In this document: positions 47,507-63,055 of the stretch, piece after piece | Position numbering within the stretch: position 1 is the stretch's first letter | How the letters are laid out: the number at the start of each line of letters is the position of its first letter | Assembly: GCF_000783395.1 (NCBI RefSeq) | Contig: NZ_JSFK01000001.1 | Location: forward strand, 434,001-498,000 | Source of the DNA: Pseudomonas chlororaphis | Lineage (GTDB): Bacteria > Pseudomonadota > Gammaproteobacteria > Pseudomonadales > Pseudomonadaceae | Length of the DNA: 64,000 bases | Reading direction: 5' to 3' | Notes under the pieces: generated by a model | Databases searched by the model: none | Seen by the model: the letters and a program-made list of their open reading frames with translations, nothing else | What the model was told of the DNA's origin: nothing | Translations under genes and position numbers: made by a program

Positions 47507-48637
47507 ATGGCCAATCTGCGTATTGCGCTGGTGGCGGGTGAAGCTTCCGGTGACATTCTCGGCGCCGGCCTCATGCGCGCGCTCAAGGCTCAGCATCCGG
47601 CGGTCGAATTCATCGGCGTCGGTGGCCCGTTGATGCAGGCTGAAGGCCTGACTTCCTACTTTCCGATGGAGCGCTTGTCGGTCATGGGCCTGGTGGAAGT
47701 CCTCGGACGCCTGCGCGAATTGCTCAAGCGCCGCAAAGACCTGATCGCCACGCTGATCGCCGAGAAGCCGGACGTATTCATCGGTATCGATGCACCGGAC
47801 TTCAATCTCAATATCGAACTCAAGCTGCGTCAGGCCGGGATCAAAACCGTGCATTACGTCAGCCCGTCGGTGTGGGCGTGGCGGCAGAAGCGTGTGCTGA
47901 AGATCCGCGAAGGCTGTGATCTGATGCTGACGTTGCTGCCGTTCGAAGCCAGATTCTACGAAGAGAAGGGCGTACCAGTGCGGTTCGTCGGTCACACCCT
48001 GGCCGATACCATTCCGCTGGAAGCTGATCGCGCTGCGGCGCGTGCCGAGCTGGGCTTGCCCGACGGTCCGCTGGTGGCGTTGATGCCCGGCAGTCGTGGC
48101 GGCGAAGTGTCTCGACTGGGCGCGCTGTTCCTCGATACCGCTGAACGTCTGCGTGCATTGCGCCCGGGTTTGCGCTTTGTCATTCCGTGCGCCAATGCGG
48201 AACGCCGCGCGCAGCTTGAAGAGCTGCTCGCTGGCCGGGATCTGCCGGTGACCCTGCTCGATGGCAAATCTCATCTGGCTTTGGCCGCATGTAACGCCGT
48301 GTTGATCGCCTCCGGCACCGCCACCCTTGAAGCGCTGTTGTACAAGCGGCCGATGGTGGTGGCGTACCGCCTGGCACCGCTGACGTTCTGGATTCTGAAA
48401 CGCATGGTCAAGAGCCCGTACGTGTCCTTGCCGAACCTGCTGGCCCAGCGTCTGCTGGTCCCGGAACTGTTGCAGGATGATGCGACGGTCGAAGCACTGG
48501 CGCAGACGCTGTCGCCATTGATCGAAGGCGGCGAAGAGCAGACCCGCGGTTTCGACGAGATCCATCGCACGCTGCGCCTGGACGCTTCCAATCAGGCGGC
48601 GGACGCCGTCCTTAACCTGATCGGTCAGACACGATGA
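47507..48637 (+). CDS. lpxB: Lipid-A-disaccharide synthase LpxB
   Basis: LpxB, a GT19 glycosyltransferase, joins UDP-diacylglucosamine and lipid X to the lipid A disaccharide. The 376-residue protein opens with [20 protein letters not shown], the LpxB hallmark, and carries [21 protein letters not shown] and the C-terminal PSRGGE-like block [14 protein letters not shown]. The stop overlaps the rnhB start by four bases. Confidence 0.97.
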   Translation: MANLRIALVAGEASGDILGAGLMRALKAQHPAVEFIGVGGPLMQAEGLTSYFPMERLSVMGLVEVLGRLRELLKRRKDLIATLIAEKPDVFIGIDAPDFNLNIELKLRQAGIKTVHYVSPSVWAWRQKRVLKIREGCDLMLTLLPFEARFYEEKGVPVRFVGHTLADTIPLEADRAAARAELGLPDGPLVALMPGSRGGEVSRLGALFLDTAERLRALRPGLRFVIPCANAERRAQLEELLAGRDLPVTLLDGKSHLALAACNAVLIASGTATLEALLYKRPMVVAYRLAPLTFWILKRMVKSPYVSLPNLLAQRLLVPELLQDDATVEALAQTLSPLIEGGEEQTRGFDEIHRTLRLDASNQAADAVLNLIGQTR

Positions 48638-49275
48638 GCAAGACAAGCATGCAGATGGGCCTGGATTTCACCCTGGTCGCCGAAGTTGAAGAACTGGTTG
48701 CCGGCGTCGATGAAGTCGGTCGCGGCCCGTTGTGCGGTGCGGTGGTGACGGCGGCGGTGATCCTTGATCCGAACCGGCCGATCCTCGGGCTTAACGACTC
48801 GAAGAAGCTCACCGAAGCCAAGCGCGAAAAGCTCTACGACGAAATCATCGAGAAGTCCCTGAGCTGGTGCATCGCCCGCGCCGAAGTCGAGGAAATCGAC
48901 GAACTGAATATTTTGCACGCGACCATGCTGGCCATGCAGCGCGCGGTTGCCGGGCTGCACATCCAGCCGAAACTGGCGATGATCGACGGCAACCGCTGCC
49001 CGCAACTGCCGATGCGCGCCGAAGCAGTCGTGCAAGGCGACGGCAAGGTTCCAGCCATCGCTGCCGCATCGATTCTGGCCAAGGTCAGCCGCGACCGCGA
49101 AATGGCCGCCTTCGAATTGATCTACCCGGGTTACGGCATCGGTGGCCATAAAGGCTATCCGACGCCTGTTCATCTGGAAGCGTTGGCGCGTCTTGGCCCG
49201 ACGCCGATTCACCGGCGCTCGTTCGCCCCGGTGCGTCTGGCTTACGAAGCGCTGGAAGGTCTGACGCAGGTTTAG
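48634..49275 (+). CDS. rnhB: Ribonuclease HII
   Basis: RNase HII cuts RNA in RNA-DNA hybrids and single ribonucleotides left in DNA. The 213-residue protein has the catalytic DEVGRG (D26, E27) and the other acids in [14 protein letters not shown] and the later [13 protein letters not shown] stretch. It follows lpxB with an ATGA overlap and precedes dnaE. The first 10-15 residues are variable, so initiation slightly downstream (M6 or M8) is possible. Confidence 0.96.
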   Translation: MSKTSMQMGLDFTLVAEVEELVAGVDEVGRGPLCGAVVTAAVILDPNRPILGLNDSKKLTEAKREKLYDEIIEKSLSWCIARAEVEEIDELNILHATMLAMQRAVAGLHIQPKLAMIDGNRCPQLPMRAEAVVQGDGKVPAIAAASILAKVSRDREMAAFELIYPGYGIGGHKGYPTPVHLEALARLGPTPIHRRSFAPVRLAYEALEGLTQV

Positions 49276-49298
49276 TCGCAAGGCTGATGTTTTGTTCG

Positions 49299-49320
49299 AG
49301 GCCCGGTACAATCCGGGCCT
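49299..49320 (+). terminator. Terminator after rnhB
   Basis: AGGCCCGG and CCGGGCCT pair perfectly around a 6-base loop, followed by TTGTTGT. dnaE begins 31 bases later. Confidence 0.8.
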
Positions 49321-49351
49321 TGTTGTCTCTATGTAACTGGACAGGATCACT

Positions 49352-52300
49352 ATGCCGGCTTCATTCGTTCATCTACGCCTGCACACTGAATACTCCCTGG
49401 TCGACGGGCTGGTGCGGATCAAGCCGCTGGTCAAGGCACTGACGGCCATGAACATGCCGGCGGTCGCGGTCACCGACCAGAACAACATGTGTTCCCTGGT
49501 CAAATTCTACAAAAACACCATGGGCGCGGGCATCAAGCCGATCTGCGGTGCCGACCTGTGGCTGTCGAACAAAGACCCGGACGCACCGCTGAGCCGGCTC
49601 AGCCTGTTGGTGATGAACGCCAAGGGCTATCGCAACCTCACCGAGTTGATCTCGCGCGGCTTCATCGAAGGTCAGCGCAACGGCATGATCATCGTCGAGC
49701 GCGAGTGGGTTGCTGAAGCCAATGAAGGCCTGATCATGCTGTCCGCCGCCAAAGAAGGCGAGATCGGCATGGCCATGATCGGCGGCAACCCGGCTGAAGC
49801 TGAAGCCTTGGCGCGCGAATGGATGGCCGTATTCCCGGATCGTTTCTATCTGGAAATCCAGCGCACCAACCGTCCCAACGATGAAGAGCAATTGCACGGC
49901 GCCGTGGCCCTCGCCGACAAGCTCGGCGCGCCGCTGGTGGCAACCAACGATGTGCGTTTCATCAAGCAGGAAGACTTTGCTGCCCACGAAACCCGCGTGT
50001 GCATCGGTGAGGGCCGCGCCCTCGACGATCCGCGCCGTTCGAAGAATTACAGCGACCAGCAATACCTGAAAAGCGCCGAGGAAATGATCGAGCTGTTCAG
50101 CGATATTCCTGACGCGATTGAAAACACCGTCGAGATCGCCAAGCGCTGCAACATCGAAGTGAAGCTGGGCACTCACTTCCTGCCCAACTTCCCGATCCCC
50201 GATGGCATGACCATCGACGAATATTTCCGCAAAGTGTCCTTCGACGGTCTCGAAGAGCGCCTGTCGGTGCTGCTGCCCAAAGACACCACCGAAGACTACG
50301 AAGCCAAGCGTCAGGTCTATGTTGATCGCTTGAATTTCGAGCTGGATATCATCATCCAGATGGGCTTCCCCGGTTACTTCCTGATCGTGATGGACTTTAT
50401 CCAGTGGGCCAAGAACAACGGCGTGCCGGTAGGTCCGGGCCGTGGGTCGGGTGCCGGTTCGTTGGTGGCTTATGTACAGAAGATCACCGACCTCGATCCG
50501 CTGGAATACGACCTGCTGTTCGAACGTTTCCTTAACCCGGAACGGGTCTCGATGCCCGACTTCGACGTCGACTTCTGCATGGACGGTCGTGACCGCGTGA
50601 TCGATTACGTGGCCGAGAAGTACGGCCGCAATGCGGTAAGCCAGATCATCACTTTCGGTTCCATGGCCGCCAAGGCTGTGGTGCGCGACGTGGCGCGGGT
50701 ACAGGGTAAGTCTTATGGCCTGGCGGATCGTCTGTCGAAGATGATTCCGTTCGAAGTCGGCATGACCCTGGAAAAAGCCTACGAGCAGGAAGAAATCCTC
50801 CGCGACTTCATCAAGGTCGATGAAGAGGCTGCGGAAATCTGGGAGATGGCGCGCAAGCTCGAAGGCGTGGTGCGTAACGTTGGTAAGCACGCCGGTGGTG
50901 TGGTTATTGCGCCGACCAAGCTGACTGACTTTTCGCCGATCTATTGCGACGAGGCCGGCGACGGTCTGGTTACCCAGTTCGACAAGGACGACGTTGAGGC
51001 GGCCGGCCTGGTGAAGTTCGACTTCCTCGGTCTGCGGACCCTGACGATCATCGACTGGGCGCTGAAAACCATCAACCGCGACCGCGCCAAGGTCAACGAG
51101 CCACCGCTGGATATCGCGTTTATCCCGCTGGACGATAAACCGACGTACTCGTTGTTGCAGAAAGCTGAGACCACCGCGGTATTCCAGCTTGAATCGCGTG
51201 GTATGAAAGAGCTGATCAAAAAGCTCAAGCCCGACTGCCTGGAAGACTTGATCGCACTGGTGGCCCTGTTCCGTCCGGGCCCGCTGCAGTCCGGCATGGT
51301 GGACGACTTCATCAACCGTAAGCACGGTCGCGCCGAACTGGCGTACCCGCACTCGGATTATCAGTACGAAGGCCTCAAGCCAGTATTGGCACCGACTTAC
51401 GGCATCATCCTGTATCAGGAACAGGTGATGCAGATTGCTCAGGTCATGGCTGGCTACACCCTTGGTGGTGCGGACATGCTCCGTCGGGCGATGGGTAAGA
51501 AAAAGCCTGAGGAAATGGCCAAGCAGCGCGGCGGTTTCATTGAAGGTTGCGCGACCAACAACATCGACGCCGACCTTGCCGGTAACATTTTCGACCTGGT
51601 AGAAAAGTTCGCCGGTTACGGCTTCAACAAATCCCACTCCGCCGCCTACGGCCTGGTCTCGTACCAGACTGCATGGCTGAAAGCCCACTACCCGGCGCCG
51701 TTCATGGCCGCGGTACTCTCGGCGGACATGCACAACACCGACAAGGTCGTGACCTTGATCGAGGAAGTGCGCACCATGAAGCTGCGCCTCGACGCGCCGG
51801 ACGTGAACACGTCGGAGTTCAAGTTCACGGTGAACGACGACGGCCGCATCGTCTATGGCCTCGGCGCGATCAAAGGTGTCGGTGAAGGCCCGGTTGAGGC
51901 GATCACCGAGGCGCGTCAGGAAGGTCCGTTCAAGGATCTGTTCGACTTCTGCGCGCGTGTCGACCTCAAGCGCATTAACAAACGTACGCTGGACGGTCTG
52001 ATCCGCAGCGGTGCACTGGATCGTCTGGGGCCTTACTTCCATGACGAACAGAAGGCTTATCAAGCCAACATCGACCGCAACCGCGCTGTATTGCTGGCGG
52101 CGATGGAAGAGGCGATCAAGGCAGCGGAACAGACCGCGCGTACTCATGACAGTGGCCACGCCGATCTGTTTGGCGGGCTGTTTGTCGAGGAAGACGCTGA
52201 CGTTTATGCGTCCCACCGCAAAGCCAAGGAGCTGACCCTCAAGGAACGCCTCAAAGGTGAAAAAGACACCTTGGGCCTGTACCTGACCGGTCACCCGATC

Positions 52301-52873
52301 GACGAATACGAAGGCGAAATTCGCCGTTTCGCCCGTCAGCGCATCATCGACCTGAAACCGGCGCGCGACACGCAGACCGTGGCCGGGATGATCATTGCCC
52401 TGCGCGTGATGAAGAACAAGAAGGGCGACAAGATGGGTTTCATCACCCTCGACGACCGCTCGGGGCGGATCGAGGCGTCGCTGTTTGCCGATGCGTTCCA
52501 CTCTGCGCAATCACTGTTGCAGACGGACGCAATGGTGGTGGTCGAAGGCGAAGTCAGCAACGACGACTTCTCCGGCGGCCTGCGCCTGCGGGTCAAACGG
52601 GTGATGAGCATGGAAGATGCGCGCACCAACCTCGCCGAGAGCCTGCGCCTGAAGCTGCAAACCCAGGACCTGAAAGGCGATCAGCTACGCTGGTTGGGTG
52701 ATTTGCTCAAGCGTCATCGCGGCGCGTGCCCGATCACCATGGAGTACACCAGCCCGGATGCGAAGACCTTGCTGCAGTTCGGCGAGACCTGGCGAATTGA
52801 TCCGGCGGATGCGTTGATTCAAGCCCTGCGTGACCAGTTCGGGCGAGACAACGTCTTCCTCCAATACCGTTGA
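49352..52873 (+). CDS. dnaE: DNA polymerase III subunit alpha
   Basis: DnaE is the replicative polymerase. The 1173-residue protein has an N-terminal PHP domain (LRLHTEYSLVDG, 8-19), the palm with the catalytic acids in MPDFDVDFCMDGRDR (about 402-416), fingers and thumb, a helix-hairpin-helix region, an OB domain (about 1000-1080) and a C-terminal tau-binding tail. No frameshift or missing block is seen. On the opposite strand a very long open frame exists, but it is a reading-frame shadow of this gene. Confidence 0.98.
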   Translation: MPASFVHLRLHTEYSLVDGLVRIKPLVKALTAMNMPAVAVTDQNNMCSLVKFYKNTMGAGIKPICGADLWLSNKDPDAPLSRLSLLVMNAKGYRNLTELISRGFIEGQRNGMIIVEREWVAEANEGLIMLSAAKEGEIGMAMIGGNPAEAEALAREWMAVFPDRFYLEIQRTNRPNDEEQLHGAVALADKLGAPLVATNDVRFIKQEDFAAHETRVCIGEGRALDDPRRSKNYSDQQYLKSAEEMIELFSDIPDAIENTVEIAKRCNIEVKLGTHFLPNFPIPDGMTIDEYFRKVSFDGLEERLSVLLPKDTTEDYEAKRQVYVDRLNFELDIIIQMGFPGYFLIVMDFIQWAKNNGVPVGPGRGSGAGSLVAYVQKITDLDPLEYDLLFERFLNPERVSMPDFDVDFCMDGRDRVIDYVAEKYGRNAVSQIITFGSMAAKAVVRDVARVQGKSYGLADRLSKMIPFEVGMTLEKAYEQEEILRDFIKVDEEAAEIWEMARKLEGVVRNVGKHAGGVVIAPTKLTDFSPIYCDEAGDGLVTQFDKDDVEAAGLVKFDFLGLRTLTIIDWALKTINRDRAKVNEPPLDIAFIPLDDKPTYSLLQKAETTAVFQLESRGMKELIKKLKPDCLEDLIALVALFRPGPLQSGMVDDFINRKHGRAELAYPHSDYQYEGLKPVLAPTYGIILYQEQVMQIAQVMAGYTLGGADMLRRAMGKKKPEEMAKQRGGFIEGCATNNIDADLAGNIFDLVEKFAGYGFNKSHSAAYGLVSYQTAWLKAHYPAPFMAAVLSADMHNTDKVVTLIEEVRTMKLRLDAPDVNTSEFKFTVNDDGRIVYGLGAIKGVGEGPVEAITEARQEGPFKDLFDFCARVDLKRINKRTLDGLIRSGALDRLGPYFHDEQKAYQANIDRNRAVLLAAMEEAIKAAEQTARTHDSGHADLFGGLFVEEDADVYASHRKAKELTLKERLKGEKDTLGLYLTGHPIDEYEGEIRRFARQRIIDLKPARDTQTVAGMIIALRVMKNKKGDKMGFITLDDRSGRIEASLFADAFHSAQSLLQTDAMVVVEGEVSNDDFSGGLRLRVKRVMSMEDARTNLAESLRLKLQTQDLKGDQLRWLGDLLKRHRGACPITMEYTSPDAKTLLQFGETWRIDPADALIQALRDQFGRDNVFLQYR

Positions 52874-52875
52874 CC

Positions 52876-52900
52876 GGCAAGTGCCATCGTGGCGCTTGCC
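52876..52900 (+). terminator. Terminator-like hairpin after dnaE
   Basis: GGCAAGTGCCA and TGGCGCTTGCC pair with one G-T pair around TCG, right after the dnaE stop; ATTTTTAAT follows about 10 bases later. Confidence 0.7.
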
Positions 52901-53012
52901 CGCAACCTGAATTTTTAATCTCGACCTCAGCGCGCCTCTCCCTTAAGGTAGGGCGCGAATAGACAACCGGCCGGCCCAAGCTCATTTGGGACACGACCCA
53001 AGACGGACGCCT

Positions 53013-53960
53013 ATGAACCCGAATTTTCTAGATTTCGAACAGCCGATCGCCGACCTGCAAGCCAAGATCGAAGAGTTGCGCTTGGTCGGTAATGACAATT
53101 CGCTGAATATCGGCGATGAGATCTCCCGCCTGCAGGACAAGAGCAAAACGCTGACCGAAGACATCTTCGGCAAGCTGACCAGCTGGCAGATCGCACGTCT
53201 GGCGCGTCACCCGAAACGCCCGTACACCCTCGATTACATCGAGCACATCTTCACCGAGTTCGACGAACTGCACGGCGACCGTCACTTCTCTGACGACGCA
53301 GCAATCGTTGGCGGCATCGCCCGCCTGGAAGACCAACCGGTGATGATCATCGGTCACCAGAAGGGCCGTGAAGTGCGCGAGAAGGTACGCCGCAACTTCG
53401 GCATGCCGCGTCCGGAAGGCTACCGCAAGGCTTGCCGCCTGATGGAAATGGCCGAGCGGTTCAAAATGCCGATCCTGACCTTCATCGACACCCCGGGTGC
53501 TTATCCTGGTATCGACGCTGAAGAGCGCAACCAGAGCGAAGCGATCGCCTGGAACCTGCGCGTGATGTCGCGCCTGAAAACCCCGATCATCGCCACCGTT
53601 ATCGGTGAGGGTGGTTCCGGTGGTGCGCTGGCCATCGGCGTCTGCGATCAGTTGAACATGCTGCAATACTCGACCTACGCGGTGATCTCGCCGGAAGGTT
53701 GTGCTTCGATTCTGTGGAAAACCGCAGAAAAAGCGCCGGATGCTGCTGAAGCGATGGGCATCACCGCTGAGCGTCTGAAAGGTTTGGGCATTGTCGACAA
53801 GGTGATTGGCGAGCCTCTGGGCGGCGCGCACCGTGATCCGGCCGCTGCTGCTGCGTCGATCCGTGCCGAGCTGAGCTCGCAACTGGCGATGCTGAAGAAG
53901 TTCGATAACGAAGCGCTGTTGAAGCGTCGTTATGATCGACTGATGAGCTACGGTCTCTAA
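53013..53960 (+). CDS. accA: Acetyl-CoA carboxylase carboxyltransferase subunit alpha
   Basis: AccA, with AccD, moves the carboxyl group from biotin to acetyl-CoA, the first step of fatty acid synthesis. Reading from ATG 53013 ([16 protein letters not shown]) gives the standard 315 residues. The crotonase-like core includes [42 protein letters not shown] and [17 protein letters not shown], which form the oxyanion and CoA sites. The dnaE-accA order is conserved in gamma-proteobacteria. Confidence 0.97.
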   Translation: MNPNFLDFEQPIADLQAKIEELRLVGNDNSLNIGDEISRLQDKSKTLTEDIFGKLTSWQIARLARHPKRPYTLDYIEHIFTEFDELHGDRHFSDDAAIVGGIARLEDQPVMIIGHQKGREVREKVRRNFGMPRPEGYRKACRLMEMAERFKMPILTFIDTPGAYPGIDAEERNQSEAIAWNLRVMSRLKTPIIATVIGEGGSGGALAIGVCDQLNMLQYSTYAVISPEGCASILWKTAEKAPDAAEAMGITAERLKGLGIVDKVIGEPLGGAHRDPAAAAASIRAELSSQLAMLKKFDNEALLKRRYDRLMSYGL

Positions 53961-53975
53961 GTCGAACGCAATACC

Positions 53976-54069
53976 CATGTGGGAGCGAGCCTGCTCGCGA
54001 AAGCGGTATCACAGTCGACGAATGTGTTGAATGTTGAACCGTATTCGCGAGCAGGCTCGCTCCCACATT
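53976..54069. repeat. REPIN, 'GAGCCTGCTCGCG' family
   Basis: Two well-conserved inverted REP units flank about 50 bases and fill most of the accA-tilS gap. Confidence 0.9.
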
Positions 54070-54090
54070 TGATTGGGGCAAAGAGAAAGT

Positions 54091-55419
54091 ATGGGTCAGT
54101 CCATGATTGATTTGCCTTCCCGGCTTCTGCGCAACCTTGAGCCTTGGCGCAATGCCGCTCATTGGCGCATTGCCTTCTCTGGTGGTCTCGATTCCACCGT
54201 CCTGCTGCATCTGCTCGCCGATCTCGCAAAAACCGAATCTCTCCCCCCGTTAAGCGCTGTTCATATCCATCACGGTCTTCAGGCTGCGGCTGATGCGTGG
54301 CCAAAACACTGCCAGTCTGTCTGTGATGCGCTGGGCGTGCCGCTGCTGATCGAACGGGTGACGGTGCAGCCGGGCGCGAGTCTGGAACGGGCGGCGCGGG
54401 ATGCGCGTTACGTGGTGTTCAGTGCGCTAACGCAAACCAATGATGTGTTGCTGACCGGTCAACATCGCGATGATCAGGCGGAAACGCTGTTGTTTCGCCT
54501 GTTGCGTGGCGCCGGTGTGCGCGGATTGTCCGGGATGCCGGCGCAGCGATCAGTGGGGCAGGGCATGCTGATTCGTCCGATGCTGGACATCTCCCGCGCC
54601 GAACTGGAAGCCTATGCGCAGGCTCATCAATTGAACTGGATCGAAGACCCGTCCAACCAGGATCGACAATTCTCGCGCAACTACCTGCGCCATCAGGTCA
54701 TGCCGTTGCTGATCGGGCGCTGGCCGCAAGCGCAGGCGAGCACGGCTCGCAGCGCCGCGCATCTGCGTGAGGCGCAGGGGCTGCTCGATGAGTTGGCGCA
54801 GATTGATCTGGCTCAAGCCGCCACCGCTCATGAATTCGAATGGCTGGGATTGCCATCGCTGGAGCTGGCGCCACTCGCCGCACTGTCTGCCGCCCGCCAA
54901 CGGAACGCGATCAGCCATTGGCTTGAACCCTTCACACAATTGCCCGACACCGACCATTGGTCGGGTTGGACGGATCTCTGTGATGCCGCTCCCGATGCTT
55001 CCCCTATCTGGCGTCTGGCAGATGGCGAACTGCACCGCAGCGCCGGGCGCCTGTGGTGGCTCAGCGGCGGCTGGCTGCGTACGCCAGTGATCGGCTGCGA
55101 GTGGCAGAGCCCGGCGTCAGCGCTACGCTTGGCGGATAATGGACGTGTCCTGTTCAGCGGGCAGACTCCCTCCGGGCCTTTGCAGATTCGCTATCGGCAG
55201 GGCGGCGAAGTCATGCAAATCGCGGATCGCGGCCACCGTGATCTCAAGCGCCTGCTCAATGAGCGCGCAGTGCCGGGCTTCGTCCGTGGCAGATTGCCGC
55301 TGCTGTTTCGCGGCGATGAATTGCTCGCGGTGGCGAACCTGCCGGGACTTGATGGCCATTTGCAGCATGGCTGGAAATTGCATTGGCTGCCAACAGACGA
55401 AGATCAAGGTTTGAGCTGA
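54091..55419 (+). CDS. tilS: tRNA(Ile)-lysidine synthase TilS
   Basis: TilS adds lysine to C34 of the tRNA(Ile) CAU anticodon, changing its decoding to AUA. The PP-loop ATP site is SGGLDS (30-35); HIHHGLQAAADAW and TGQHRDDQAETLLFRLLRG are the other N-terminal family blocks. Two C-terminal domains complete the 442 residues. ATG 54091 is used; ATG 54103 (MIDLPSRL) is a near-equal alternative because both ribosome sites are weak. It lies between accA and pyrG as in P. aeruginosa. Confidence 0.94.
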   Translation: MGQSMIDLPSRLLRNLEPWRNAAHWRIAFSGGLDSTVLLHLLADLAKTESLPPLSAVHIHHGLQAAADAWPKHCQSVCDALGVPLLIERVTVQPGASLERAARDARYVVFSALTQTNDVLLTGQHRDDQAETLLFRLLRGAGVRGLSGMPAQRSVGQGMLIRPMLDISRAELEAYAQAHQLNWIEDPSNQDRQFSRNYLRHQVMPLLIGRWPQAQASTARSAAHLREAQGLLDELAQIDLAQAATAHEFEWLGLPSLELAPLAALSAARQRNAISHWLEPFTQLPDTDHWSGWTDLCDAAPDASPIWRLADGELHRSAGRLWWLSGGWLRTPVIGCEWQSPASALRLADNGRVLFSGQTPSGPLQIRYRQGGEVMQIADRGHRDLKRLLNERAVPGFVRGRLPLLFRGDELLAVANLPGLDGHLQHGWKLHWLPTDEDQGLS

Positions 55420-55672
55420 AAGGAGCATTCCGGTAGACTACGCTCCCTTCTTGATACAACTTCTGTGGATTCGCCTGAATTGCAGGAGTTGCCGATTACC
55501 AAGCAGTCTTTGCTGGGCGATTCCAAAAAATGTGTAGCGAGCAACGTACCGGTGTTTCACCTGCCGGTCTGTCCCAACGCGGCGGTTTTTTTGAAAGGTG
55601 CACTGTGATTAATGCAGGTGATCGGGGGCTTCGGCCTTCCTTCGCTTTCCCCGGCGGCTCGTACCGCTTTAA

Positions 55673-59623
<3,951 letters not shown>

Positions 59624-59704
59624 GTACAAATCGATGGAAGGACACCGGATTGTGTCGAAAAAGTCGTGACAGCGATGGATTTGCCACTAATCTGATGCCT
59701 TAAC

Positions 59705-59736
59705 AGCACAAGCCTGGGTCTTCCAGGCTTCGTGCT
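59705..59736 (+). terminator. Hairpin after eno
   Basis: AGCAC plus AAGCCTGG pair with CCAGGCTT plus GTGCT, interrupted by one unpaired base, around GTCTT. It lies about 80 bases past eno and 59 before ftsB. Confidence 0.65.
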
Positions 59737-59794
59737 ATCAGATGCTTCAAAGTTTTGGCGTGGCTGTCTTTTTTCACTGGATACCTGATATTCG

Positions 59795-60073
59795 ATGCGC
59801 AGTCCTTACTGGTTGTTTCTCGTTTTGCTCTTGCTACTGGCCGGTCTGCAGTACCGCCTGTGGGTGGGCAATGGCAGTCTGGCGCAAGTCGCCGAGCTGA
59901 ATCAGCAGATTGCTGATCAACACGCCGAGAACGAAGGTTTGCTGGAGCGCAACCGAGTGATGGACGCTGAAGTCAGCGAGTTGAAAAAGGGCATGGAGAC
60001 CGTTGAAGAACGCGCTCGTCACGAACTGGGCATGGTCAAGGACGGCGAAACCCTTTACCAGTTGGCCCAATGA
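59795..60073 (+). CDS. ftsB: Cell division protein FtsB
   Basis: FtsB is a small bitopic protein that joins FtsL and FtsQ in the divisome. The 92 residues comprise a short cytoplasmic start, one membrane helix (about 5-21), a leucine-zipper-like coiled coil (about 30-70, LNQQIADQHAENEGLLERN) and a C-terminal segment with ERARHELGMVKDGETLYQ, the family's conserved tail. Its stop overlaps the ispD start (ATGA). Confidence 0.94.
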   Translation: MRSPYWLFLVLLLLLAGLQYRLWVGNGSLAQVAELNQQIADQHAENEGLLERNRVMDAEVSELKKGMETVEERARHELGMVKDGETLYQLAQ

Positions 60074-60777
60074 TCAATTCCCTGCCGGCCTTCTGGGCCG
60101 TGATTCCTGCCGCGGGCGTCGGTGCCCGAATGGCCGCGGACCGTCCCAAGCAATATCTGCAACTGGGCGGGCGCACAATTCTCGAACACAGCCTCGGCTG
60201 TTTCCTTGATCACCCAAGCCTTAAAGGGCTGGTGGTCAGTCTTGCGGTTGATGATCCTTACTGGCCGAACCTGGCGTGCGTCAGCGATCCGCGCATTCAG
60301 CGGGTTGAAGGCGGGGCCGAGCGTTCTGGTTCGGTGCTCAATGCCCTGCTGCACTTGCATGCGCAGGGTGCAGATGATGAAGATTGGGTGCTGGTGCACG
60401 ATGCGGCACGACCGAATCTGAGTCGCGAAGATCTCGACAAGTTACTCGATGAACTGGCGGATGATCCGGTCGGCGGTTTGCTCGCTGTCCCTGCGCGCGA
60501 CACGTTGAAGCGCGTCGACAAGCACGGTCGGGTGGTGGAAACCGTCGATCGCAGTGTGATCTGGCAGGCGTATACGCCGCAGATGTTTCGCCTCGGCGCG
60601 TTGCATCGGGCGTTGGCGGACAGTCTGGTCGCTGATGCGCTGATTACTGATGAAGCTTCGGCGATGGAGTGGGCCGGTCTCAAGCCGCGTCTGATTGAAG
60701 GGCGGGCGGATAACCTTAAGGTGACCCGGCCTGAAGATCTTGAATGGTTGCGCCAGCGTTGGGCGAATCGCCGCTAA
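60070..60777 (+). CDS. ispD: 2-C-methyl-D-erythritol 4-phosphate cytidylyltransferase
   Basis: IspD makes CDP-methylerythritol in the MEP isoprenoid pathway. The 235-residue nucleotidyltransferase has the CTP-binding loop AAGVGARMAADRPKQY (13-28), VHDAARPNLS (about 108-117) with the metal-site acid and the C-terminal ITDEASAMEWAGLKPRLIEG. It is coupled to ftsB; a REP palindrome follows immediately. Confidence 0.96.
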   Translation: MINSLPAFWAVIPAAGVGARMAADRPKQYLQLGGRTILEHSLGCFLDHPSLKGLVVSLAVDDPYWPNLACVSDPRIQRVEGGAERSGSVLNALLHLHAQGADDEDWVLVHDAARPNLSREDLDKLLDELADDPVGGLLAVPARDTLKRVDKHGRVVETVDRSVIWQAYTPQMFRLGALHRALADSLVADALITDEASAMEWAGLKPRLIEGRADNLKVTRPEDLEWLRQRWANRR

Positions 60778-60783
60778 AAGATC

Positions 60784-60859
60784 AAAAGATCGCAGCCTTC
60801 GGCAGCTCCTACATGGGTTCGCATGCCTTTGTAGGAGCTGCCGAAGGCTGCGATCTTTT
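60784..60859. repeat. Long perfect REP palindrome, 'GATCGCAGCCTTCGGCAGC' family
   Basis: Two 30-base arms (60784-60813 and 60830-60859) are exact inverted copies around a 16-base loop, ending in TTTT on both strands. It lies between convergent ispD and the LysR gene and should terminate both. It is a third repeat family, related to the stems at 15104 and 16971. Confidence 0.9.
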
Positions 60860-60864
60860 GCTTT

Positions 60865-61761
60865 TCAACCTCGATATTCCGGCCGCTCAGCCAACCCTTC
60901 CTTGAGAAAATCCACCAACTTGCGCACCTTCGGCGACAAATGCCGCTGCTGCGGATACAACGCCCACACCGCCGTATTCGGCGGCTGATGCGCCTCCAGC
61001 AACGAAATCAACGCGCCACTGTGCAAATGTTCCAGCACGTAATAATCCGGCAACTGACACAACCCCACTCCCTGAAGCGCCGCATCCAGCACAGCTTGCC
61101 CACTGTTGCAGCGCCAGTTGCCCTGCACGCGCTGGGAAAACTCGCGCCCGTTCTGCTCAAGCTGCCAGATGTCCGAGCTGCCAATCAGGCAATTATGTCG
61201 ACTCAACTCCGACAGGCTGTGGGGGCGGCCGTACCGCTCAACGTATGACGGTGACGCGCAGAGATACATTCGCCTTGGCGCCAAACGTGTCGCGACCAAC
61301 CGCGAGTCCTGCAGGCGGCCCAAGCGAATCGCCAGATCCAGACCTTCATGCACCAGATCGAGCTGGCGATTGCTCAGTTCGATATCGATGCGCAACTGCG
61401 GATACAGGCCCATGAACCGCGTCACCAGCGGCACGATGAAACGCTCACCGTAGGCTACGGCGCAGGTCATGCGCAGCATGCCTTTCGGTTCGCTGGTCAG
61501 ATCGCCGACTGCACGCAAGGCTTCTTCGCGACCGTCCTGCAAGCGTTGGCAATGTTGCAGAAAGGTCTGCCCAGCCTCGGTCAGCGTCACCCGGCGGGTG
61601 CTGCGATAGAGCAGGCGCGTCTGAAGTCTTTCTTCCAAGCGTACGATTTGTCGACTGATGTGCGAGGACGAAACCCCAAGACGTTCGGCAGCGGCAGTGA
61701 ACTGGCTGCACTCAGCAACGGCGACGAACTCGTCGATGCCTTCCCAGCGGTTTTCGGACAT
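60865..61761 (-). CDS. gfnR: LysR-type regulator, likely of formaldehyde detoxification (GfnR-like)
   Basis: The 298-residue protein has the LysR winged helix-turn-helix at about 6-65 (FTAAAERLGVSSSHISRQIVRLEERL) and an inducer-binding domain (about 90-290). It is divergent from adhC-fghA over 116 bases, the standard arrangement for a LysR gene controlling its neighbours. P. aeruginosa has a LysR gene, gfnR, in the same position next to the glutathione-dependent formaldehyde genes; the symbol is given on that synteny and is less certain than the family. Confidence 0.85.
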   Translation of the reverse strand: MSENRWEGIDEFVAVAECSQFTAAAERLGVSSSHISRQIVRLEERLQTRLLYRSTRRVTLTEAGQTFLQHCQRLQDGREEALRAVGDLTSEPKGMLRMTCAVAYGERFIVPLVTRFMGLYPQLRIDIELSNRQLDLVHEGLDLAIRLGRLQDSRLVATRLAPRRMYLCASPSYVERYGRPHSLSELSRHNCLIGSSDIWQLEQNGREFSQRVQGNWRCNSGQAVLDAALQGVGLCQLPDYYVLEHLHSGALISLLEAHQPPNTAVWALYPQQRHLSPKVRKLVDFLKEGLAERPEYRG

Positions 61762-61781
61762 CAGGATTATCCCTGTATGGC

Positions 61782-62990
<1,209 letters not shown>

Positions 62991-63055
62991 TCAATCGTGG
63001 CGACATGGCAACAACTCGTGAAGGCTTGTTGCCGTGACCGCGTAGGAGTCTTTAC

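Noticed and set aside
49373..52510. A 1045-codon open frame antisense to dnaE
   Set aside because: It mirrors dnaE codon structure in a GC-rich genome, has no ribosome site and no recognisable domains. dnaE itself is unambiguous.
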